From JADGGV01 sp035715725 (lineage in GTDB: Bacteria > Gemmatimonadota > Gemmatimonadetes > Longimicrobiales > RSA9), in the NCBI GenBank assembly GCA_035715725.1, contig DASTKT010000224.1, forward strand, positions 1 through 20,315: a stretch of DNA of 20,315 bases, in the 5' to 3' direction. Both the position numbers and the translations under genes were made by a program. This document shows positions 8,410 through 15,748 of this stretch, piece by piece. The notes under the pieces were generated by a model, which was given only the letters and a program-made list of their open reading frames with translations, had not been told where the DNA came from and did not search any database. The stretch's first letter is position 1; every line of letters starts with the position of its first letter.

Positions 8410-9711
8410 ATGCGACGTGTGCTTCGAACCGCCCTCCTGCTGGGGCTCTCCCTCGGCGCCGCGCTGCCGCTCGCCGCGCAGCGGCCGGCGCCCGCCCGCG
8501 CCACGGTCTATCTGCTCCGCCCGGCGCGCGTCTTCGACGCGGTCGCCGCGCAGCCGCACGACGGCTGGGTCGTGCTCGTGCAGGGCGAGCGGATCCAGGC
8601 GGCCGGGCCCGCCGCGGAGGTGCGCGCGCCGGCCGGCGCCATCACGGTCGACCTGCCGGGGATGACGCTCCTCCCCGGCCTGATCGAGGGGCACTCGCAC
8701 CTGCTCCTGCACCCGTACAACGAGGTCTCGTGGGACGACCAGGTGCTGCACGAGAGCCTGGCCGAGCGGGTGGCGCGCGCCGTCGTCCACGCGAACGCCA
8801 CGCTCATGGCCGGCTTCACCACCGTGCGCGACCTGGGCACCGAGGGCGCCGGCTACGCCGACGTCGGCCTGAAGCAGGCGGTCGAGAAGGGCGTCGTCCC
8901 CGGCCCGCGCATCCTGACCGCGACCCGCGCTATCGTCGCCAAGGGGAGCTACGGCCCGAAGGGGTTCGACGCGCGCTGGGACGTCCCGCTCGGCGCCGAG
9001 GAGGCCGGCGGCGTGGACGACCTGACGCGGGTCGTGCGCGACCAGATCGGCAAGGGCGCCGACTGGGTCAAGCTGTACGGCGACTACCGCTGGGGTCCGC
9101 ACGGCGAGGCGATGCCGACGTTCCTGGAGTCGGAGCTCGAGCTGGCGGTCCAGGTCGCGCGGAGCGCCGGCCGCCCCGTCGCCGTCCACACGGCGACCGC
9201 CGAGGGGATGCGCCGCGCCGCCATGGCCGGCGTGACCACGATCGAGCACGGCGACGCCGGCACCCCCGAGGTCTTCCGGCTGATGAAGCAGAAGGACGTC
9301 TGCCTGGTCCCCACGCTCGCCGCCGGCGACGCGATCCTGCAGTACCGCGGCTGGAAGAAGGGCGTCGAGGCGGACCCGCCGTCGATCAAGGCGAAGCGCG
9401 CGTCCTTCCGCGCCGCGCTCGACGCCGGCGTCCCCATCTGCTCGGGAAGCGACGTCGGCGTCTTCACCCACGGCGACAACGCCCGCGAGCTGGAGATGCT
9501 GGTCGACTACGGCATGACGCCGGTGCAGGCGCTCATGGCCGCGACCGCCACGGACGCCCACTACTTCGGCCTCGGCGACCAGCTCGGCACGATCCGCCCC
9601 GGCCTCCTCGCCGACCTCATCGCCGTGGAGGGAGATCCGACGCGCGACATCGCCGCCGTGCGCCGCGTGCGCTTCGTGATGAAGGGCGGGGAGGTGGTGC
9701 GGCGGCCGTGA
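8410..9711 (+). CDS. Exported metal-dependent amidohydrolase (imidazolonepropionase / Xaa-Pro dipeptidase-like)
   Basis: This 433-residue protein of the amidohydrolase superfamily hydrolyses amide bonds, in this subgroup often C-terminal Pro or Arg/Lys dipeptides; the actual substrate is not known. A signal peptide (1-24, ending LPLAAQ) places it outside the cytoplasm. The metal ligands are all visible: H95 and H97 in GHSHLLL, K221 in DWVKLY (the carboxylated bridging Lys), H260 in VAVHTAT, H280 in IEHGD and D348 in GSDVG. The C-terminal stretch GTIRPGLLADLIAVEGDP is typical of the composite beta-sandwich domain. ATG 8410 was chosen because the signal peptide begins there; the frame is open upstream but reads as Arg/Pro-rich noise. 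The gene is divergent from the SusC/SusD operon, which suggests shared substrate or control. The role is inferred; the fold is secure. Confidence 0.93.
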   Translation: MRRVLRTALLLGLSLGAALPLAAQRPAPARATVYLLRPARVFDAVAAQPHDGWVVLVQGERIQAAGPAAEVRAPAGAITVDLPGMTLLPGLIEGHSHLLLHPYNEVSWDDQVLHESLAERVARAVVHANATLMAGFTTVRDLGTEGAGYADVGLKQAVEKGVVPGPRILTATRAIVAKGSYGPKGFDARWDVPLGAEEAGGVDDLTRVVRDQIGKGADWVKLYGDYRWGPHGEAMPTFLESELELAVQVARSAGRPVAVHTATAEGMRRAAMAGVTTIEHGDAGTPEVFRLMKQKDVCLVPTLAAGDAILQYRGWKKGVEADPPSIKAKRASFRAALDAGVPICSGSDVGVFTHGDNARELEMLVDYGMTPVQALMAATATDAHYFGLGDQLGTIRPGLLADLIAVEGDPTRDIAAVRRVRFVMKGGEVVRRP

Positions 9712-9747
9712 CGGGAGTGCGCGGCGGCGGCGCATCGGCGTCGGGCT

Positions 9748-10104
9748 GCGAACGGCAATTTCACCGCGGAGGCGCAGAGGGCGCAGAGAACGGCAACGGA
9801 AAGCCGGGCGGCGAAGCTTCGTCGGCGTTTGAACGAATTTTCATTCACAGGGAGCAGGGGAGCTGGGGAGACCCGCTGGGGGCGGCGCGGGGTCGTCGTG
9901 GCGGAAGCCTCCTTTTGGGGGTTGGACCGGTGGAACGCGGGTCACCGGTGCAACCGCAATTCGTCTTCTGGCGTCGGCGCTGGAGGCGGCGTAGCCGGGT
10001 TCCAACTTCAAAATGGAGGCATGCGTTCGCCGCGGATGCTGCGCCCCGCCGGCTCCCGCCGTTCTCTGCGCCCTCTGCGCCTCTGCGGTGGAATCGCCGT
10101 TCGC
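9748..10104. repeat. Inverted-repeat-bounded intergenic element (46-bp arms)
   Basis: Two 46-base arms (9748-9793 and 10059-10104) are reverse complements with only three mismatches and contain the motif GGAGGCGCAGAGGGCGCAGAG. The 265-base spacer has no convincing gene. It contains a nested, imperfect 20-base inverted pair (9907-9926 and 10001-10020, 16 of 20 matching, GCCTCC...GTTGGA) and the 18-mer TGGAGGCGGCGTAGCCGG (9981-9998), which recurs at 14765. The element fills nearly the whole gap between the amidohydrolase and the acetyltransferase (9712-10147). No target-site duplication was seen. Confidence 0.85.
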
Positions 10105-10147
10105 TGGCCCCGCTTCCCATCCGCCGCGCCGCGCGGTACCCTACGGC

Positions 10148-10879
10148 ATGGTCACGATCCGCGTCGTCACGCCCGAGGACGTCCCGCTGCTCGTGGGCCT
10201 GCGCACGGAGTTCATGCGCGAGATGCGCGGGCCGGTGCGCGCCGCCGCGGAGCCGCCCGAGCTGCTGGCCGAGGCCGCCGCGGCGTACTTCGCCCGCGCG
10301 GTCCCCTCGGGCCAGTACCGCGGCTGGTTCGCCGTGGACGCGGAGGGCGACGTCGTCGCCATGGTCGGGTGCTTCTTCCTCGAGAGGCCACCCATGGAAA
10401 CGCCGGTGCGGCTGGTGGAGGGACGGATCGTGAACGTGTACACGCGGCCGGCGTGGCGCGGGCAGGGGATCGCGCGCCGGCTCCTCGAGGAGGCGATCGC
10501 GTTCGCCCGCGCGAACGACGTGCGCCGGCTCCGCCTCGGCGCGACGGACGCCGGCCGCCCGCTCTACGAGAGCCTCGGCTTCCGCCCCGTCCTCACGGAG
10601 ATGGAGCTGCCGCTCGGCGCCTCGCCGGACGCGGCGCGGCGCCGCAAGGGCGGCCCGCCGACCGACCCGCGCCCGAAGCCGGACACCTGGCCGATGCCCG
10701 GGCCGGGCCCGGGCCCCGGACCGTGGCCGACGCCGGACCCGCGCCCGAAGCCCGACACCTGGCCGAGCCCGGACCCGCGCCACCCGGACCGGTGGCCCAC
10801 GCCGGACCCGCGGCGGCCGAAGCCGGACACGTGGCCGAACCTCGGGCCGCGCCGGTCGCCGGGCGCCGGGCCCGGGTAG
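10148..10879 (+). CDS. GNAT-family N-acetyltransferase with Trp/Pro-rich C-terminal tail
   Basis: This 243-residue cytoplasmic protein would transfer an acetyl group from acetyl-CoA to an amine; the acceptor is unknown. Residues 3-158 form a normal GNAT domain: the acetyl-CoA loop is VYTRPAWRGQGIARRLLEEA (97-116, with R104-G-Q-G-x-A109), and LYESLGFRPV (139-148) is the usual C-terminal strand. Residues 160-243 are unusual: a Pro-, Asp- and Trp-rich tail with DPRPKPDTWP at 173-182 and 197-206 and degenerate copies DPRHPDRWP and DPRRPKPDTWP at 209-230, separated by a Gly-Pro run. No Shine-Dalgarno sequence is evident before ATG 10148; the frame is open further upstream but runs through the repeat element. 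The class V aminotransferase follows 59 bases later on the same strand. Confidence 0.85.
   Translation: MVTIRVVTPEDVPLLVGLRTEFMREMRGPVRAAAEPPELLAEAAAAYFARAVPSGQYRGWFAVDAEGDVVAMVGCFFLERPPMETPVRLVEGRIVNVYTRPAWRGQGIARRLLEEAIAFARANDVRRLRLGATDAGRPLYESLGFRPVLTEMELPLGASPDAARRRKGGPPTDPRPKPDTWPMPGPGPGPGPWPTPDPRPKPDTWPSPDPRHPDRWPTPDPRRPKPDTWPNLGPRRSPGAGPG
10658..10840 (+). repeat. Degenerate coding repeat, DPRPKPDTWP units in the acetyltransferase tail
   Basis: The DNA repeats a segment of roughly 30-36 bases around GACCCGCGCCCGAAGC and GACACSTGGCCGA four times, with a GGGCCC/GGCCCGG-rich insert between the first two units. At the protein level the units are DPRPKPDTWP, DPRPKPDTWP, DPRHPDRWP and DPRRPKPDTWP. 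The frame stays open through all of them to the stop at 10879. Confidence 0.75.
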
Positions 10880-10929
10880 GTCCCGATGCCGCTGCCGACG
10901 CCCGTACCGCCCCTCGACCCCGATATCGC

Positions 10930-10936
10930 GGAGGAA
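10930..10936 (+). promoter_or_regulatory. Ribosome binding site deciding a GTG start
   Basis: GGAGGAA lies two bases before GTG 10939. The reading frame is open for 370 codons further upstream, running through the acetyltransferase gene in another frame, so this site together with the start of conserved sequence fixes the aminotransferase start. Confidence 0.75.
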
Positions 10937-10938
10937 CC

Positions 10939-12138
10939 GTGGACCCGCAGTTGAACCGCTGGCGAGCCGACACGCCGGCCGTCGCGGCCGGCCTCGTGCA
11001 CCTGAACAACGCCGGCGCCTCGCTCATGCCGGCGCCGGTCTACGCCGCCGTCACCGGGCACCTCGAGCGCGAGGCCGCCCACGGCGGCTACGAGGCCGCC
11101 GACGACGCCGCCTCCGACATCGACGCGGCGTACGCCGACGTCGGCCGCGTGATCGGCGCGGACGCGCGCAACGTCGCCGTCGTCGAGAACGCGACGGTCG
11201 GGTTCTCCCTCGCGCTCTCCGCGTTCGACTTCGTCGCCGAGGACGTCATCCTGACGACGCGCAATGACTACATCTCGAACCAGCTCATGTACCTGTCGCT
11301 GTCGAAGCGGCTCGGGATCGAGATCGTGCGCGCCGAGGACCTCCCCGAGGGCGGCGTCGACCCGCAGTCGGTGAAGGAGATCCTCGGGAGGCGACGCGTC
11401 GCCCTCGTCGCCCTCACCTGGGTGCCGACGAACTCCGGGCTCGTCCAGCCGGCCGAGGAGGTCGGCCGCATCGCCGAGGAGGCCGGCGTGCCGTACCTCG
11501 TCGATGCGTGCCAGGCCGTCGGCCAGATCCCGATCGATGTGGAGCGCCTGCGCTGCGACTTCCTCTCCGCCACCGCGCGCAAGTTCCTGCGGGGGCCCCG
11601 CGGGATCGGCTTCCTCTACGTCTCCGACCGCGCGCTGCGCGACGGCCGCGCGCCGCTCTACGTCGACATGCGCGGCGCCGACTGGGTCGAGGCCGACGAG
11701 TACCGCCTCGCCGACTCCGCCCTCCGCTTCGAGAACTGGGAGTCCGCCTGCGCGCTCGTGCTCGGCATGGGCGCGGCGGCGCGCTACGCCCTGGACGCCG
11801 TCGGCGTCGACGAGGCGCGCCGCCGGGCGCGGGCGCTCGCCGCCCGAGCACGCGCGAAGCTGAGCGAGGTCGACGGCATCCGCGTGCTCGACCGCGGCCC
11901 CGAGCTGTGCGCCATCGTCACCGCCGAGCTGGCCGGCATCGACGCCGCCGACGCCGTGCGCGAGCTGCGCGAGTGGGGGATCAACACCAGCGCCACCCGC
12001 CGCGACTGGGCAGTCCTCGACATGGACGACAAGCGCGCGACGTCCGCCGTGCGCATCTCGCCGCACTACTTCAACACGGAGCGCGAGGTGGACACGGCGG
12101 TGTCGGCGCTCGCGGGGCTGGTGGAGGGGCGGCGGTAG
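10939..12138 (+). CDS. Class V aminotransferase-fold PLP enzyme (cysteine desulfurase / isopenicillin-N epimerase-like)
   Basis: This 399-residue pyridoxal-phosphate enzyme belongs to the fold-type I class V group, which includes cysteine desulfurases, C-S lyases and epimerases. VHLNNAGASLMP (20-31) is the characteristic N-terminal motif. YLVDACQAVGQIPID (186-200) carries the Asp (D189) that contacts the pyridine nitrogen and the nearby Gln/His-position residue. K215 in SATARKFLRGPRG is the Schiff-base lysine. NTSATRR and VRISPHYFNTEREV near the C-terminus are typical closing motifs. The active-site Cys loop of desulfurases cannot be placed by eye, so desulfurase activity is not claimed. The start is GTG 10939, directly after GGAGGAA. 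It is probably co-transcribed with the preceding acetyltransferase. A hairpin at 12269-12298 would end the transcript. Confidence 0.9.
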   Translation: MDPQLNRWRADTPAVAAGLVHLNNAGASLMPAPVYAAVTGHLEREAAHGGYEAADDAASDIDAAYADVGRVIGADARNVAVVENATVGFSLALSAFDFVAEDVILTTRNDYISNQLMYLSLSKRLGIEIVRAEDLPEGGVDPQSVKEILGRRRVALVALTWVPTNSGLVQPAEEVGRIAEEAGVPYLVDACQAVGQIPIDVERLRCDFLSATARKFLRGPRGIGFLYVSDRALRDGRAPLYVDMRGADWVEADEYRLADSALRFENWESACALVLGMGAAARYALDAVGVDEARRRARALAARARAKLSEVDGIRVLDRGPELCAIVTAELAGIDAADAVRELREWGINTSATRRDWAVLDMDDKRATSAVRISPHYFNTEREVDTAVSALAGLVEGRR

Positions 12139-12189
12139 CTGTCCGGTCCGCGGGCGGCTTTCGCCAGGGTCCGCGGGCGGCCTCCTGCT

Positions 12190-12414
12190 CCTTCAACGGC
12201 GCCTCACACGGAGACGCGGAGGCGCGGAGGGTTGCCGGGCAATCGAAAGTTGCCGGCGGATGCGAGAAGCGCCCGGGGGATCGAAGCCCACCGGGCGCAT
12301 TCCATTATGAATCACAACAGATCCTTCGGATGCCGGCCCGGCCGCCGCGTACGCCGCGATCGTGGGCTCCGCCGCTCCGCGCCTCCGCGTCTCCGTGTGA
12401 GCTGCCGTTCAAGG
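12190..12414. repeat. Second inverted-repeat-bounded intergenic element (40-bp arms)
   Basis: Arms at 12190-12229 and 12375-12414 are reverse complements matching at 37 of 40 positions, including an unbroken 27-base block around CACACGGAGACGCGGAGG. The sequence resembles, but is not identical to, the arms at 9748/10059 (shared core CGGAGGCGC-GAG). The 145-base spacer contains a terminator-like hairpin and no gene. The element occupies most of the gap between two convergent genes (12139-12451). Confidence 0.85.
12269..12298. terminator. Hairpin terminator between convergent genes
   Basis: GCGCCCGG (12269-12276) pairs with CCGGGCGC (12291-12298) around a 14-base loop. Rightward transcripts continue into ATTCCATTATG, the only AT-rich run nearby; leftward transcripts continue into TTCTCGC. 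It can therefore serve the aminotransferase (plus) and, less well, the methyltransferase (minus). Confidence 0.6.
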
Positions 12415-12451
12415 CCCCGGAAAACGCCCGCGGACCTGGACACCCCCCGCC

Positions 12452-13378
12452 TCACTCCCCCCGCCGCAGGTGGAACGCCACCCCGTCCCACACCGTGAAC
12501 GGCGTCTCTCCCCCGACCAGCACCTCGAAGCCGAACGCGCCCGCGAGCCGGGCGACGTCGCTTCGGTCGGCGGCGGGATCTCCCCGGTACGAGAAGTTCA
12601 GGATCACGACGTCGCCCCCCGGGCGGAGCACGCGCCTCGCCTCCCGCATGTGCGCCTCCACCAACGACATCCCGGCCTCGACCAGGTAGGGGAACGCGTC
12701 GACGGCGTAGACGAGGTCGAACGCGCCGTCGCCGAAGTCCCGCAGGTTCCGCCCGCCGGTCCGCAGGAAGCGCGCGTTCGGGAGGTGCGCGCAGCGCCGC
12801 CTCGCCGCCTCGATCATCCCCGCCGACACGTCGATCCCGACCGCCTCGCGCACCCGCGGCGCGAGGAGCGCCTCGATGCGGCCGACGCCGCAGCCGACCT
12901 GCAGCACCGCCCGCTCCGGCCCGACCACGCCCCAGCGCTCCAGCAGCGCGACGACCTCCGCCGTCGCCCGCTCCAGGATCCGTGGGCTCCCCAGCGAGTA
13001 CAGCGCGACGCTCGCCTCCTCGCTTTCGGCCACCGCGCGGTCGAAGAAGTCGGCCCAGCGCGCGACGGCGTCGGCGGGCGATGCGGTGGCGCGGCCGGCG
13101 TCGCCCCGCGCGAGCCCGGCCACGTTCAGGCAGCCGGCCCGCACCTCGCCGAGAAGGGCGCGCAGCTCCGCGAGACGTGCGCGGGCCGGCGCGTCGTCGC
13201 TGCGCACGGCGACGGCGGTGAGCGCCCGCTCCAGCTCCGCGACCGCGTCGCCCGGCGGCGCGGCGAGGAGGAGCCGGCCGAGCGCGACCGGCGCGGAGAG
13301 CCGGCCGGCCAGGCACTGCTCGATGATGGCGATGCGGCCGGCGAGGACAGGGTCCGGGGCATCTCGTCGATCGTCCAC
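12452..13378 (-). CDS. SAM-dependent class I methyltransferase
   Basis: This protein (308 residues from GTG 13378) has a Rossmann-fold methyltransferase domain in its second half: motif I VLQVGCGVGRIEALL (158-172), the acidic end of strand beta2 in VGIDVSAGMIEAARR (180-194), FDLVYAVDAFPYL (220-232) at motif II and the REARRVLRPGGDVVIL run (245-260). Residues 1-130 are helical and unassigned; they could bind the substrate. The substrate is unknown. The start is uncertain: ATG 13480 in the same frame would add 34 Arg/Pro-rich residues and leave only 33 bases to the divergent start codon at 13514. GTG 13378 leaves 135 bases for two promoters and was preferred, although neither start has a well-spaced Shine-Dalgarno. 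It is convergent with the aminotransferase gene. Confidence 0.85.
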   Translation of the reverse strand: MDDRRDAPDPVLAGRIAIIEQCLAGRLSAPVALGRLLLAAPPGDAVAELERALTAVAVRSDDAPARARLAELRALLGEVRAGCLNVAGLARGDAGRATASPADAVARWADFFDRAVAESEEASVALYSLGSPRILERATAEVVALLERWGVVGPERAVLQVGCGVGRIEALLAPRVREAVGIDVSAGMIEAARRRCAHLPNARFLRTGGRNLRDFGDGAFDLVYAVDAFPYLVEAGMSLVEAHMREARRVLRPGGDVVILNFSYRGDPAADRSDVARLAGAFGFEVLVGGETPFTVWDGVAFHLRRGE

Positions 13379-13513
13379 GGGAGTGTGCCGCTCCGCCGGA
13401 GGGGAGGCCCGGACCGTGCGGCGAGCGCGGCGCCGGCGCGGCGGGCCGGGGAACGGCCGTCCCGGCGTCGCAACGCGCATGCCTTCCGACACCGACGACG
13501 AGGGGTGGCGACG

Positions 13514-14614
13514 ATGAGCCGAGCGGACACTCCGGGATCGGACGCGCCGCCGCGGGCCCGGACCGGGCGCGGCGACGCCGCGCTCCGCGCCGACGTGCTC
13601 TCCGCGACCGCCGAGCTGGAGCGACTCGTCGCCGAGTGGCAGGCACTGCTCGAGCGCTGCCCCTGGGCGACGCCGTTCCAGTCGCCCGAGTGGCAGCTCG
13701 CGTGGTGGCGCGAGTTCGGCAACGACGGGCTGCGCGCCGTGGCCGTGCGCCGCGCCGGCGAGCTGGTCGGCCTCGCGCCGTTCTTCGTGTACGGCCTCCC
13801 GGGCGAGCCGCGCCGGCTCACGCTTCTCGCCGATGGCGTCTCCGACTACCAGGACGTGCTGTTGGAGCCGGGTTCTGCCCGGGCGGCGCTTCGCCTCGTC
13901 TTCGACCGCATCGCCGCCCTGCGCGGGGAGTGGGACGTGTGCGAGCTGGGCGAGCTCCGCCCCGGCTCCCCGCTCCTCGCGCCGGAGCTGCTCGCCGCGC
14001 TCCCGGACGGCCTCGAGGCGACGACGGCGCCGCTCGGCATCTGCATGAGCCTGCCGACGCCCGCCTCCGCCGGGGCGCTCGAGGCGCGCCTCTCGCCGCG
14101 CTTCCGTCGCCGGCTCCGCCGCGCCGACGAGGCGGTCCGCGCCGCGGGCCGGGCCGAGTTCGTGATGGCCGACGCCGACACGCTCCCCGAGCTGCTCGAT
14201 GCGCTGATCCGCCTGCACACGCTCCGCTGGACGGAGCGCGGCGAGCCCGGCGTGCTCGGCGACCCCCGCATCCAGCGCTTCCTCCGCGCCGCCGCCACGG
14301 GCCTCCTCGAGCGCGGCCGGCTCCGCCTCTACGCGCTCCGCCTCGACGACGCCCCGATCGCGGTGCTCCTGGCCTTCTCCCTGGCCGACCGCATGTATGC
14401 CTACCTGACCGGCCTCGACCCCGCCGCCGCCCCGCTCCACCCGGGCATGCTGCTCCTCCGGCACGTCGTCGAGGACGCGATCCGCGCAGGGTTCCGCGAG
14501 GTCGACTTCCTCCGGGGGGAGGAGGAGTACAAGCGGAGCTGGGGGCCGGTGGAGGGGAGGAGTTACAGGGTGGTGGTGCGGTGGGATAGAGGGCGCGGGA
14601 AACGGCGCGCCTGA
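13514..14614 (+). CDS. CelD/BcsL-type GNAT acetyltransferase (FemAB-like)
   Basis: This 366-residue protein resembles the group of acetyltransferases named after CelD/BcsL (Acetyltransf_6), related in fold to FemAB aminoacyl transferases and often found with polysaccharide or envelope genes. Visible: TPFQSPEWQLAWWREFG (53-69), the N-terminal family motif; LSPRFRRRLRRADEAVRAAG (193-212), a basic helix; LLDALIRLHTLRWTERGEPG (227-246); and the hallmark VDFLRGEEEYKRSWG (330-344) near the C-terminus. No signal peptide or membrane segment. ATG 13514 follows a GAGGGGTGG Shine-Dalgarno-like run by 5 bases. It is divergent from the methyltransferase; the two could modify the same small molecule or envelope glycan, but nothing nearby names the pathway. 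Confidence 0.85.
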   Translation: MSRADTPGSDAPPRARTGRGDAALRADVLSATAELERLVAEWQALLERCPWATPFQSPEWQLAWWREFGNDGLRAVAVRRAGELVGLAPFFVYGLPGEPRRLTLLADGVSDYQDVLLEPGSARAALRLVFDRIAALRGEWDVCELGELRPGSPLLAPELLAALPDGLEATTAPLGICMSLPTPASAGALEARLSPRFRRRLRRADEAVRAAGRAEFVMADADTLPELLDALIRLHTLRWTERGEPGVLGDPRIQRFLRAAATGLLERGRLRLYALRLDDAPIAVLLAFSLADRMYAYLTGLDPAAAPLHPGMLLLRHVVEDAIRAGFREVDFLRGEEEYKRSWGPVEGRSYRVVVRWDRGRGKRRA

Positions 14615-14764
14615 AGGATTGGGGCTTTCATGGACGGCCGACTTCGAGCAGGCGTTCTACCGCCGCCAGGAGGCTCAGCCCGCGCTGGCGGCACCTCACG
14701 TAACGAGCTCTCCGGAAAACTCGGGGCGGTTCAGCTGTGTGCCGGCGTGGATCCAGCATCCACC

Positions 14765-14782
14765 TGGAGGCGGCGTTGCCGG
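14765..14782. repeat. Second copy of the TGGAGGCGGCGTWGCCGG 18-mer
   Basis: TGGAGGCGGCGTTGCCGG differs at one base from the 18-mer at 9981-9998, inside the first inverted-repeat element. Both copies are followed within a few bases by TTC-AACTT. Two intergenic sites almost 5 kb apart carry it. Confidence 0.65.
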
Positions 14783-14960
14783 CCTTCAACTTTGGGCTTG
14801 GTCGCGCCGGGCACCTACGCACTTGCTCACGACACCAGTGATGGCGTCCGGTGCGGATCCGGAGATCCGGTCGAGCGAGGCGCAGAGGCGGCCTCCGAGT
14901 TGGGACCTGATCGTGCCGGACCTTTTCTCTCCCCGCCGGCTCCGAATCCACTCTAACAGA

Positions 14961-14987
14961 AGAGCCCGGCCGATCCGACCGGGCTCT
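14961..14987 (-). terminator. Terminator-like hairpin downstream of the immunity gene
   Basis: AGAGCCCGG (14961-14969) pairs exactly with CCGGGCTCT (14979-14987) around a 9-base loop. Leftward transcripts leave it as TCTGTTAGAG, moderately T-rich, so it is best read as a terminator for transcription coming from the right. It sits about 300 bases after the stop of the putative immunity gene. Confidence 0.55.
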
Positions 14988-15198
14988 CCCCACGTACTCT
15001 CGTGCCCTCAGCGCATCCGCTACGTCCAGCTGCTGCTACCCAAGCGCTCCTGCCCGGAAGCCCCCGAGCGGCGCCGGGAGCGCGGCGGGGCCCGTTTCGC
15101 TCCGCACCGGCCGGGCCGCTTCCTACGCTCGCCTGCACACGACGCCGCATTGTGCGAAACCCGCCTTGACCTCACCCCCGCTTGGGCCTAACAGCCGT

Positions 15199-15217
15199 CG
15201 CGTAAGCCAGTTACGCG
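15199..15217. other. Short perfect stem-loop (7-bp stem, 5-base loop)
   Basis: CGCGTAA (15199-15205), loop GCCAG, TTACGCG (15211-15217). It is 74 bases past the immunity gene stop, and GCCTAAC lies just left of it (15187-15193). Could be an RNA structure in the 3' region of the toxin/immunity mRNA; function unknown. Confidence 0.4.
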
Positions 15218-15290
15218 ATTCGGGGCGCTCCCAGCCAAGCACCTGCTGAGATGACCGGTTCGAGATGGGCGAGTGGCCCAGCTGTGCTCC

Positions 15291-15734
15291 CTACGGGGCC
15301 GCTCCAAACCGTCTTACGTCACGCCTCTCTCGAACTGCGATGAGCTCCCGTTTTGTGGCCGCAAACGCCGCGCTGCTGAACTCGGCCGCCAGCTCATCCC
15401 AGAGCGCCCTAAGGAATTTTGCCAGCCCGCGAAGCGCCTTCGCGGCATCCCGATCGTGAAATCCCGCCGACTCCGAAAGTCCGAGATGTTCCATGACCAC
15501 GGCCGAATCGAACCACGTGCCCGGTTCGGCTGCCGAACCAAAATCAGCGAACACTTGGCCACGCTCGCGGACAACCCGGACCCTTAGATCGTCGGACTGG
15601 AGGACGACGAATGCGTTATCGAATGAGGTTGAGGCCTCTTGGTGGACGACTCTCATCCCCTTCGATGCCACTTCGGGTAGCAGGTACTTTTCGACCAATT
15701 CATGAAGCGGACGCGACACCGAAAACCTCCACAT
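15291..15734 (-). CDS. Putative immunity protein of the adjacent RHS toxin (unassigned family)
   Basis: This 147-residue, probably cytoplasmic protein has no signal peptide or membrane segment. I do not recognise a named family. It reads as an N-terminal helix (PLHELVEKYLLPEVASKG), a beta-rich middle (MRVVHQEASTSFDNAFVVLQ, then LRVRVVRERGQVFADFGSA), a conserved-looking WFDSAVVMEHLGL, and a C-terminal helix (GLAKFLRALWDELAAEF). The start is uncertain. ATG 15734 has GGAG nine bases upstream and was chosen. GTG 15749 overlaps the RHS stop by one base (TAGTG) and would add five residues. Either way translation is probably coupled to the RHS gene. A small gene directly after an RHS toxin tail is nearly always the cognate immunity gene; that role is inferred from position only. 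GC is well below the window norm. Confidence 0.75.
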   Translation of the reverse strand: MWRFSVSRPLHELVEKYLLPEVASKGMRVVHQEASTSFDNAFVVLQSDDLRVRVVRERGQVFADFGSAAEPGTWFDSAVVMEHLGLSESAGFHDRDAAKALRGLAKFLRALWDELAAEFSSAAFAATKRELIAVRERRDVRRFGAAP

Positions 15735-15748
15735 GTTCGGATTCTCCA

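Larger units (their letters stand above)
14615..15290. other. Gene-free 676-bp region with hairpins
   Basis: No frame here has convincing protein-coding character on either strand; the longest open frames are Arg/Pro-rich and lack a ribosome site. It contains a copy of the 18-mer also present at 9981 (14765-14782), a partial GAGGCGCAGAGGC motif (about 14878-14890), a terminator-like hairpin (14961-14987) and a small stem (15199-15217). It lies downstream of the toxin/immunity transcript and at the 3' end of the acetyltransferase gene. Confidence 0.6.

Noticed and set aside
14628..14993. Minus-strand open frame of 121 codons in the gene-free region
   Set aside because: Arg/Pro-rich, no ribosome site, and it runs through a dispersed repeat and the terminator-like hairpin.
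15187..15217. Possible integron attC site (GCCTAAC next to a stem)
   Set aside because: GCCTAAC fits the inverse-core consensus, but no matching GTTRRRY partner at the required spacing and symmetry was found.
15221..15300. Possible thiamine-pyrophosphate riboswitch, 5S rRNA or tRNA fragment (CTGAGA and GGTTCGA motifs)
   Set aside because: Only short motif matches; the conserved remaining elements and paired arms of each family are missing, and no thiamine gene follows.
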